From contig JASFRI010000117.1 in the NCBI GenBank assembly GCA_050115015.1, positions 1-10,979 on the forward strand: a stretch of DNA of 10,979 nt. The letters are read 5' to 3'. Below, in pieces: positions 1 to 5,536 of this stretch. This stretch comes from JASFRI01 sp050115015 (GTDB taxonomy: Bacteria; Acidobacteriota; Polarisedimenticolia; CBDVAL01). How positions within the stretch are numbered: position 1 is the stretch's first letter; every line of letters begins with the position of its first letter. The notes under the pieces were generated by a model. It saw only the letters and a list, made by a program, of their open reading frames with translations, ran no database searches and was not told where the DNA came from. The translations under genes were made by a program, and so were the position numbers.

Positions 1-7
1 GCAAGGC

Positions 8-47
8 GGACCTCTGCAGGCGGGTTGGGCACCCGCCAAGGAGGTCC
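8..47. repeat. Nested perfect hairpin in the gene-free left end
   Basis: Two nested inverted repeats are visible. The outer 7-bp arms are GGACCTC (8-14) and GAGGTCC (41-47). The inner 7-bp arms are GGCGGGT (19-25) and ACCCGCC (31-37), with a 5-nt loop. The two tiers are separated by a small 4/3-nt internal loop. The element lies about 100 nt beyond the stop of the minus-strand PATAN gene. It could act as a terminator or 3' end stabiliser for that transcript, or be part of a structured RNA running off the window. There is no T-tract on either strand, so a classic intrinsic terminator is not supported. The pairing is certain; the role is inference. Confidence 0.45.
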
Positions 48-90
48 AACGCCGGCCGGGCGAGCCGCGGCCCTTCCGAGGCCTGGCGTT
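48..90. repeat. Second imperfect hairpin abutting the first
   Basis: AACGCC (48-53) pairs with GGCGTT (85-90), and GGCC (54-57) pairs with GGCC (80-83), leaving one unpaired T at 84. A further GGGC/GCCC pair (58-61 with 70-73) can close the inside. The element follows the first hairpin with no gap, so 8-90 is almost continuously pairable. In DNA this GC-rich, chance pairing is easier, so the structure is tentative. The rest of the gene-free stretch up to 152 shows nothing I can name. Confidence 0.3.
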
Positions 91-152
91 CGTGAATTAT
101 CCGGGTTAACGTTGCGCGGTGGAGGGTGCAAACTCCGGAGAATGGTGCCGGC

Positions 153-1646
153 TCACTCCTCGTCGCCGAGGGGGACCTGGAGCCAGCGGCCGAGGCGGCG
201 CGCCAGGCCGGAACGGGCGGCGGGCGGGCGCGGTGTCGAGAGCGCCTGCCGTGCGTCCCGGTAGCGTGGATTGGCGGGCTCCAGCCGGTGGGCCTCGTCG
301 AGCCGGGCTCTCGCCTCTCCGACCCCGCCGGGCACCGTCGTGAGACACTGTCCGAGCCGGTAGTGGGCCACCGCCATCTCCGGCCGCAGCCGGATCGCCT
401 CGCGGAGCGGCGGGATCGCGTCCTGGAACCGCCCTTCCCGGATGAGCCGGGTTCCCCGTTCGAGGAATGCGTGGCAGCTCTCCTCCACCGCCGCCGCGTG
501 CTCCCGGCCGGTGCGCCACGCCTCGTCCCGCCGGGCGTCGTAGTCGACCCGCGCCGCGGGATCCCGCAGGGTGGCGTGCGCCACCGCCACGGCGTGATGG
601 ATGCGCTCGAGCTCCGGGGCGAGCCCGCGGAGCTGCGCGGAGCCGGCGCGCTCCGGATGGAACCGTGTCAGGCGCTGCCGGGCCGCCCGCTCCACCCGTT
701 CCGGCGGGGCGCCCGGCGGGATGTCCAGGACCTGGTAGTGGTCCATCCCATCGAGCCGGTCGGCCAGGTCCAGCACCGCGGCGCGCTCCGCGCGCACCTC
801 CCACGGGAGCTGCCAGGGAGGATCCGCCGGGCGCTCCACCGGCTCCCCGGCCAGAGCGTACCGTGCCCCGACGGCCGCCGCCTCGGCACGGGGCGGCGGC
901 TGGGGTCGCGGGGCGCGGGGTGGGGCGGCGTCGGGACGGCCCACGAGGACGCGGCAGTCCCCCAGGCGCACCACCGCGGCGAGCGTCCGCAGCGCCAGCG
1001 GCATGGGGACGGCGGCCGCCCGCACGACCTCGGAGACGGTCCGCCGTCCGTCCAGCGCCGCCATCACCCGGGCCTCCGTGGGGTTCATGCCCTTCGGCGT
1101 GGGCAGGGGCGTCTGCGCCGGGAGGATCCGGCCCTCCGGTCCTCCCACGATGGTCCACAGCTCCTTGTCGTCCGGGCTCCGGCGGGCCTCCTCGAGGATG
1201 GCCTCCTCGGCGCTCCAGTCCAGCGTCACCTTCTCCCGGAGCGGCGCCCCGGTCGGGTCGAACCGGAAGCTCCCCTCCGTCCAGGCGAGGGCCTCGACGA
1301 CGATACCGCGCAGCTGATCCCGGATGATCCGGGCGCGCTCCGACGGCGACAGGATGCCGTGGTCGACCATCACGGCGCCGAGCCGCCGCGTGGAGCTGAT
1401 CTCCCGGGCGGCCTCCTGTACCTGCCACCAGGTGGCCAGCTGGCTCCGCACCGCGACGGCGCCGAGGCGCTCCTCGGCGCGGTTCGTCGTCGCAAAGCGG
1501 ATGCGTCCGCGCTCCAGGCGGATGGTCTTCGACGCGTCCTCGCGCTCGAGGCGCAGCAGACCGGACCGGGCGTCCCGGGCCAGGGACAGGATCAGCCGTC
1601 GAGCCGGTGTCTCACGCAGGGAGCCGTGCAGGATGGGGTCGGGAAT
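153..1646 (-). CDS. PATAN (DUF4388)-J-domain-TPR protein, probable AUU start
   Basis: About 497 residues from the proposed start. Residues 1-140 resemble a PATAN/DUF4388 domain: they contain SGLLRLERE, then a block reading IRFATTNRAEERLGAV, and a second helical half ending near EGSFRFDP. A proline/arginine-rich linker sits near 238-255. A J-like domain spans roughly 300-372, with YQVLDIPPGA and FHPER. One or two TPR-like helical hairpins lie at about 390-460 (GRFQDAIPPLREAIRLRPE). The signature HPD tripeptide of J domains is HPE here, so DnaK stimulation is doubtful. No in-frame ATG, GTG or TTG exists between the upstream stop (1731-1733) and a GTG at 1451, which lies inside the PATAN domain. 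An ATT at 1644-1646 sits 6 nt after GGAGG and gives a natural domain start (PDPILHGSLRE). PATAN proteins are associated with signalling and gliding in delta-proteobacteria-like lineages; the exact role here is unknown. The fold assignment is more certain than the start. Confidence 0.8.
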   Translation of the reverse strand: MPDPILHGSLRETPARRLILSLARDARSGLLRLEREDASKTIRLERGRIRFATTNRAEERLGAVAVRSQLATWWQVQEAAREISSTRRLGAVMVDHGILSPSERARIIRDQLRGIVVEALAWTEGSFRFDPTGAPLREKVTLDWSAEEAILEEARRSPDDKELWTIVGGPEGRILPAQTPLPTPKGMNPTEARVMAALDGRRTVSEVVRAAAVPMPLALRTLAAVVRLGDCRVLVGRPDAAPPRAPRPQPPPRAEAAAVGARYALAGEPVERPADPPWQLPWEVRAERAAVLDLADRLDGMDHYQVLDIPPGAPPERVERAARQRLTRFHPERAGSAQLRGLAPELERIHHAVAVAHATLRDPAARVDYDARRDEAWRTGREHAAAVEESCHAFLERGTRLIREGRFQDAIPPLREAIRLRPEMAVAHYRLGQCLTTVPGGVGEARARLDEAHRLEPANPRYRDARQALSTPRPPAARSGLARRLGRWLQVPLGDEE

Positions 1647-1657
1647 CGCCAGCCTCC
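1644..1657 (-). promoter_or_regulatory. Shine-Dalgarno and AUU start of the PATAN gene
   Basis: On the minus strand GGAGG (1657-1653) is followed by 6 nt and then ATT (1646-1644), in frame with the PATAN domain. This spacing is ideal for initiation. Other near-cognate codons are badly placed: a CTG directly abuts the GGAGG, and the next CTG is more than 20 nt away. An ATG at 1672-1670 has G-rich sequence before it but lies in another frame that hits a stop after about 23 codons. It would serve only if there were a one-base indel in the sequence. Confidence 0.5.
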
Positions 1658-1691
1658 GTACGACCAGGCCATCGCGGTCCCCCCGGGGGCC

Positions 1692-1719
1692 AATATAGAC
1701 GCGTCGATCGAGGCGGCAA
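1692..1719 (-). promoter_or_regulatory. Sigma70-like promoter of the PATAN gene
   Basis: The minus strand shows TTGCCG (1719-1714), a 16-bp spacer and TATATT (1697-1692). TATATT is one of very few AT-only hexamers in this GC-rich window. It lies in the 84-nt gap between the rhomboid stop and the PATAN start. Transcription would begin near 1685, leaving a leader of about 40 nt. This implies the PATAN gene can be expressed apart from the upstream two-gene unit. Confidence 0.5.
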
Positions 1720-1730
1720 CCCCCGCGCCC

Positions 1731-2831
1731 TCAGCCACCGAGAGAGCGCAGCGTCTCCAGGGAATCGTTCCCGTACAGGCCGGCGAGCACGAAAGCCCCG
1801 ATGACCAGGAGCACGCCGAGGGTGGCCAGGATCCGCCACACCGCCAGCGTCGAGCGGTTCCGTGGAGGACCCGCGGTGACGGCGGCGGCGAAGCCGAGGC
1901 CGGCGGCGAGCCCCCCCAGGTGGGCCCAGATGTCGATGCCGGGGAACAGGAAGGTCCAGATGAGCAGGTAGATCGTCCACTGGACCATCGTGGCCTTCAG
2001 GTTCCGGCCGAACAGCCCACCCCGCCGGCCACCGTAGATCAGCGCGGCGCCGACAAGGCCGAAGATCGCGCCGGAGGCGCCGATGGTGTTCACGTAGCCC
2101 CGCGCCGTGGGCCCGAACAGCCAGAAGCGCAGCAGGATGCTGGCCAGGAAGCTGACGACTCCGCACCAGAGGTAGAGGACGAAGAACTTCTCCTTCCCGT
2201 ACTCCTTCTCCAGGAGCGGGCCGATCTGCACGAACACGAACGTGTTGAACAGCAGGTGAAGGAGTCCGCCGTGCAGGAACACCGGGCACACGAGCCGCCA
2301 CCATTCCTGTTCGAGAAACGTCCCGAGGCCCGCGCCGACGATGAGGAGGTAGTTGTTGCCGGCGCCGTAGCGCACCAGCGTATCGCTCGAGAACGAGAGA
2401 AGATGGAACAGCATCGAGAACAACCCCCCGCCGCTCTCCATCGGCTCGAACCCCGCCCTCAGGCCGATCAGGAGGAAGATGGCGAAGTTCGCGGTCAGGA
2501 TGGCGGCGGAGGCGGGGGGCACCCCGGGCAGCAGCCACGAGAGGAGCCGGCCGGGCCCGGGGCCGCTCACGCCGGCGAGCGACTCGCCGCACTCCGAGCA
2601 GGTGCGCTGTCCCACGGGAACCAGCGCCCGGCAGGACGGGCACATCCGATGCTTGCCCGTCAGGCCCCGGGCCCGGTTCGCCGCGTCGAGTCGTCCCTGG
2701 GCCATCCGCGTCCGGTACTGGTTCCAGCGCCACCGCATCCGGGTGGTGTTCACCCCGAACGAGCCGAGCAGACCGATCGCGCCCTCGACGAGGCGATCGA
2801 GCCACGAGCCCGGGGAGGGCTCCTCCGCCAT
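1731..2831 (-). CDS. Rhomboid-family intramembrane serine protease with N-terminal zinc ribbon
   Basis: 366 residues. A cytosolic N-terminal part carries a four-cysteine zinc-ribbon motif (C64, C67, C78, C81, as CPSC and CSECG). The hydrophobic rhomboid core of about six segments, plus one or two extra ones, follows from about residue 108 to 351. Rhomboid hallmarks are all present: WWR at 177-179, HGGLLHLLFN at 187-196, the serine motif GASGAIFG with nucleophile S253, and the histidine H304 in AHLGG. The catalytic Ser-His dyad is therefore intact and the enzyme should cleave membrane-anchored substrates within the bilayer. The start ATG at 2829-2831 overlaps the stop of the upstream dehydrogenase/hydratase gene by one base (TGATG), which indicates translational coupling. 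Only a weak AGGG precedes the ATG. The substrate is unknown. Confidence 0.9.
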   Translation of the reverse strand: MAEEPSPGSWLDRLVEGAIGLLGSFGVNTTRMRWRWNQYRTRMAQGRLDAANRARGLTGKHRMCPSCRALVPVGQRTCSECGESLAGVSGPGPGRLLSWLLPGVPPASAAILTANFAIFLLIGLRAGFEPMESGGGLFSMLFHLLSFSSDTLVRYGAGNNYLLIVGAGLGTFLEQEWWRLVCPVFLHGGLLHLLFNTFVFVQIGPLLEKEYGKEKFFVLYLWCGVVSFLASILLRFWLFGPTARGYVNTIGASGAIFGLVGAALIYGGRRGGLFGRNLKATMVQWTIYLLIWTFLFPGIDIWAHLGGLAAGLGFAAAVTAGPPRNRSTLAVWRILATLGVLLVIGAFVLAGLYGNDSLETLRSLGG

Positions 2832-4888
2832 CAGCGACCCTGGAACTCGGGCCGCCGGGAGCCCAGGGAGGACAGCCCCTCCATGGCGTCGGCGGTCCGG
2901 AAGATCTCCTCCAGGTGGTCGAGCTCCATGCGCAGCCCCTCCTCCAGGGAGACGCGGGATCCCTCGTCGATCAGCTTCTCCGCCAGACGGAGCGCCAGCG
3001 GCGCCTTCCGACGCACCCGCTTGACGGCCCGCTCCAGGTCCGCGCTTCCCGCCGTGTCGGCGTCCCCGGCGAGGATGGCGTCGACGCGGTTCTCGTCGAA
3101 GAAGCGCGCCCGGGCCCTCCAGGGCTCCGGCAGGTCCTCGGGGGCCTTGCGGGCCGGCACGGCCTCCGCGGCGCCGCGGGCGACGGCCTCACCGATCTCG
3201 GCGGCGGGCACCAGCTCGTCCACCAGGCCGATGGTGACCGCGTCCTCCGCGGTGAGGGAGTCGCCGGTGAAGATCAGGTACTTCGCCAGGCCCGTCCCGA
3301 CGCGGCGCGTCGTGCGCTGGGTGCCGCCGAGGCCCGGGTAGATCCCGATCCCCGTCTCCGGGAAGCCCAGGGAGCCGCGCTCCGTGGCCAGGATGCGGTG
3401 GCACGCCAGGGCGAGCTCCGAGCCGCCCCCCAGGGAGAGGCCGTCGAGCCTGGCGAGCACCGGCTTGGGGCAGGCGGCGATCCGCCCCAGCAGGTCGTGG
3501 CCCGCCTCGGTGAACCTGCGGATCGGCGCCAGGTCGTCCGCCTTCATCTGGCGCACGAAGAACCGGATGTCCGCGCCGGCGATGAAGGCCTTGCCGGAGC
3601 CGGCGATCACCACCGCGCGCACCTCCGGGTCCGCCGCCGCCGCGTCGAAGGCCTCGGAGAGCTGCCGGGCCACCTCGGGGTTGAGGGCGTTCATCGCGTC
3701 GGGCCGGTTGATGGTGAGCGTGGCGATGCCGTCCCGGGTCTCGCTGCGCACGAGCCGGATCGGGTAGGGGCGGCCCGAGGCCTCCTGCTCGGTGAGGCTC
3801 TCGGGGACCGCGAGGTCGTGGCTCGCGGCGACCTTCCGGGCCAGGCCGACCGACTCGCGGATCCCGAGCCGGTTCATCAGCTCGAAGGGCCCCAGCGACC
3901 ATCGCAGCCCGACCCGTGCGCCGATGTCGCAGTCCTCGAGAGAGCAGACCCCCTCGTCCAGCAGCTGTCCGGCCACCAGGAACACCACCCCGAGGAGGCG
4001 CTCTCCGATGGCGCCCCGGTCCGCGGCGGGATCCCCCGCCAGGTCCCAGGGGCTCGTCCCGGATGCCTGCCGCTCCAGGTGCGCCGCCGGCGCGTAGAAG
4101 GGGCCGAGCTTGGCGCCCAGGGTCGTGGCGGCGTGGAAGGCGATGGGGATCCCCGTGACGTTCATCAGCTCGAAGGGACCCATCCCGATCCGGAACGTCT
4201 CCTTCGCGGCCGCCTCGATGGTGGGGATGTCGGCCATGCCCTCCTCCAGCAGCCGTACCGACTCGTTCAGCCAGGGGACGAAGTAGCGGTTCACGATGAA
4301 GCCGGGGGCATCCTCCGAGTGGATGGGCGTCTTGCCGAGGAGTTCCTGAAGCCGCCACGCGGCGAGACGGGTCTCCTCTGACGTCGCCTCGCCGGGCACG
4401 ACCTCCACGAGACGGTTCTTGGCCGGATGGTAGAAGTAGTGCAGGCCGAGACAGCGCCCCGGACGGTTCGTCGCGGCGGCGAGCTCCGTCACGGAGAAGG
4501 AGGACGTGTTCGTGGCCAGCAGTGTCTTGGCGTCGCAGATCCGGTCGAGCTCCCGGAACAGACGGGTCTTCACGTCGCGGTCCTCGAACACCGCCTCCAC
4601 CACGAGGTCGCAGTCCGCCAGCGCCTGGTAGTCGGTCTTCCCCTTGATCCGGGAGCGGATCCTCTCGGCCTCCTCGGGAGGGAAGATCCGGCGCGCGACC
4701 CCCTCCTCGAGGGTCGAGGCGATCCGGCCCATCCCGCGCTCCACCTGTTCGTCGTCCAGGTCGACCAGGATCACGGGGAACCCCTCGGTGGCCATCTTCT
4801 GGGCGATGCCGCTGCCCATGTTGCCGGCGCCGACGACGCCGAGGCGGCGCAGGCTGCGGGGACTCGTCTGCTCCTGTTGGTTGCTCAC
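2831..4888 (-). CDS. Bifunctional 3-hydroxyacyl-CoA dehydrogenase / enoyl-CoA hydratase
   Basis: 685 residues catalysing two consecutive beta-oxidation steps: hydration of enoyl-CoA and NAD-dependent oxidation of the 3-hydroxyacyl-CoA. The dehydrogenase comes first. It has a Rossmann GAGNMGSG loop (20-27), the catalytic pair H150 and E162 in the pattern HxFxxP...LVEV with 12-residue spacing, and PGFIVNR (195-201). Two copies of the C-terminal 3HCDH domain follow, each with GPFELMN (237-243 and 333-339). The crotonase half (about 377-685) has the CoA-binding AFIAGADI (434-441), the oxyanion GGGSE loop with E491, and E511 in FPETGIGIYPGLGG, so both hydratase glutamates are kept. The order is opposite to FadB/FadJ and like the archaeal and some bacterial crotonyl-CoA hydratase/hydroxybutyryl-CoA dehydrogenase fusions. 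Start GTG has AGGAG 6 nt upstream. No thiolase gene is visible nearby. Substrate chain length cannot be told from sequence. Confidence 0.93.
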   Translation of the reverse strand: MSNQQEQTSPRSLRRLGVVGAGNMGSGIAQKMATEGFPVILVDLDDEQVERGMGRIASTLEEGVARRIFPPEEAERIRSRIKGKTDYQALADCDLVVEAVFEDRDVKTRLFRELDRICDAKTLLATNTSSFSVTELAAATNRPGRCLGLHYFYHPAKNRLVEVVPGEATSEETRLAAWRLQELLGKTPIHSEDAPGFIVNRYFVPWLNESVRLLEEGMADIPTIEAAAKETFRIGMGPFELMNVTGIPIAFHAATTLGAKLGPFYAPAAHLERQASGTSPWDLAGDPAADRGAIGERLLGVVFLVAGQLLDEGVCSLEDCDIGARVGLRWSLGPFELMNRLGIRESVGLARKVAASHDLAVPESLTEQEASGRPYPIRLVRSETRDGIATLTINRPDAMNALNPEVARQLSEAFDAAAADPEVRAVVIAGSGKAFIAGADIRFFVRQMKADDLAPIRRFTEAGHDLLGRIAACPKPVLARLDGLSLGGGSELALACHRILATERGSLGFPETGIGIYPGLGGTQRTTRRVGTGLAKYLIFTGDSLTAEDAVTIGLVDELVPAAEIGEAVARGAAEAVPARKAPEDLPEPWRARARFFDENRVDAILAGDADTAGSADLERAVKRVRRKAPLALRLAEKLIDEGSRVSLEEGLRMELDHLEEIFRTADAMEGLSSLGSRRPEFQGR

Positions 4889-4957
4889 GGGAAGCTCCTG
4901 CGCGATGCCCCGGTCCGCGCCCGGAGGCGGTGGGTGCCGGAGCGGTGGCGAATTGGC

Positions 4958-4976
4958 GGATCGAACGGCCCGATCC
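4958..4976. promoter_or_regulatory. Operator-like inverted repeat at the dehydrogenase/hydratase promoter
   Basis: GGATCG (4958-4963) and CGATCC (4971-4976) are perfect 6-bp arms around a 7-nt spacer. On the minus strand the repeat begins inside the -10 hexamer (4978-4973) and covers the likely transcription start. That is a typical place for a repressor site. It could equally form a small 5' leader hairpin. No regulator gene is in the window to assign to it. Confidence 0.4.
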
Positions 4977-5001
4977 TACTCGCGACCGCGGCCCGGCTCA
5001 A
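4973..5001 (-). promoter_or_regulatory. Sigma70-like promoter of the dehydrogenase/hydratase-rhomboid unit
   Basis: The minus strand reads TTGAGC (5001-4996), 17 bp, then TAGGAT (4978-4973). The spacing is optimal and both hexamers are close to consensus. Transcription would start near 4966, giving a leader of roughly 78 nt before the GTG at 4888. It is back to back with the ferredoxin promoter: the two -35 boxes are 15 bp apart. Confidence 0.55.
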
Positions 5002-5016
5002 GGGCCGTCCGCGGGC

Positions 5017-5046
5017 TTGACCATGGTCCGCGCCAGCGGCTAGACT
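5017..5046 (+). promoter_or_regulatory. Sigma70-like promoter of the ferredoxin gene
   Basis: TTGACC (5017-5022), an 18-bp spacer and TAGACT (5041-5046) precede the ferredoxin start by a suitable distance, with the start of transcription near 5053. A perfect 10-bp palindrome, GACCATGGTC (5019-5028), overlaps the -35 box and could be a small operator, though a palindrome of this size can occur by chance. Confidence 0.55.
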
Positions 5047-5082
5047 TGGCGTTCCGTGCGGCTCCCAGAGCCTGGAGGTCCC

Positions 5083-5454
5083 ATGCCGAAGGTGAAGTTC
5101 TACAAGGAGAAGGTGGAGGTCGAGGTCCCGGTGGGGGCCAACCTGCGGGACGAGGCCCGGAAGGCCGGGGTCGAGGTCTATCCGGGGATCAACCGGATCG
5201 TCAACTGCATGGGTCACGGGACCTGCGGCTCCTGCCGGGTCCTCCTCCTGAACGGCACCATGAAGAACACGTCGCCCATGACCCTCATCGAGAAGCTGCG
5301 CTTCGCCGGGTCCTTCCTGAACCTCGGGGACGAGGAGGAGATGCGGCTGTCCTGTCAGACGAAGGTGATGGGGGACATCGAGGTCTTCACGCAGCCCGCG
5401 TTCAACTGGCACGGAAAGCCCGACAAGCAGCCGATGCCCAACCCCTACGCCTGA
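5083..5454 (+). CDS. [2Fe-2S] ferredoxin
   Basis: 123 residues. A beta-grasp ferredoxin with four cysteines, C42, C48, C51 and C91, as C-x5-C-x2-C followed 39 residues later by the fourth in LSCQ. The C-x5-C-x2-C spacing is that of adrenodoxin/Isc-type ferredoxins rather than plant-type (C-x4-C-x2-C). It should be a soluble one-electron carrier. An acidic patch (GDEEE, 82-86) just before the last cysteine could be a partner-docking surface. I chose the ATG at 5083 because GGAGG ends 4 nt before it and the alternative GTG at 5056 has no ribosome site. It is transcribed alone from its own promoter and has no hsc/isc genes beside it, so its redox partner is not evident. The segment between C51 and C91 is slightly longer than I expect for the adrenodoxin type. 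Confidence 0.88.
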   Translation: MPKVKFYKEKVEVEVPVGANLRDEARKAGVEVYPGINRIVNCMGHGTCGSCRVLLLNGTMKNTSPMTLIEKLRFAGSFLNLGDEEEMRLSCQTKVMGDIEVFTQPAFNWHGKPDKQPMPNPYA

Positions 5455-5470
5455 CCGGGGGAGCTCCCGG
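5455..5470 (+). terminator. Possible hairpin terminator after the ferredoxin gene
   Basis: CCGGG (5455-5459) and CCCGG (5466-5470) form a 5-bp GC stem around a 6-nt loop immediately after the ferredoxin stop codon and before the recQ promoter. There is no following T-run, so this is a weak candidate, made plausible mainly by its position. Confidence 0.25.
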
Positions 5471-5476
5471 ACGCCC

Positions 5477-5505
5477 TTGACCCGGATCCGCCGGGGCGGT
5501 ACCTT
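5477..5505 (+). promoter_or_regulatory. Sigma70-like promoter of recQ
   Basis: TTGACC (5477-5482), a 17-bp spacer and TACCTT (5500-5505) put transcription start near 5512, about 25 nt before the recQ ATG. The -35 hexamer is identical to that of the ferredoxin promoter. No LexA-like box is seen near it. Confidence 0.45.
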
Positions 5506-5536
5506 GAGCGGGCGGCGCGCGCTCCGTCCGTCATCC

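Noticed and set aside
96..101. GATAAT on the minus strand as a -10 box for a gene to the left of the window
   Set aside because: No acceptable -35 hexamer lies 15-19 bp upstream and the downstream gene is not visible.
1449..1451. GTG as the start of the PATAN gene
   Set aside because: It would remove about half of the PATAN domain and has no ribosome-binding site; in-frame similarity continues upstream.
126..3341. A 1071-codon open frame on the plus strand opposite the PATAN and rhomboid genes and the end of the fusion-enzyme gene
   Set aside because: Its translation is Arg/Pro/Glu/Gln-rich low-complexity with no recognisable domain and runs antisense across three well-supported genes. It is the expected effect of very high GC content.
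5056..5058. GTG as the start of the ferredoxin gene
   Set aside because: It lies at the predicted transcription start, has no Shine-Dalgarno, and adds nine residues unrelated to the ferredoxin fold.
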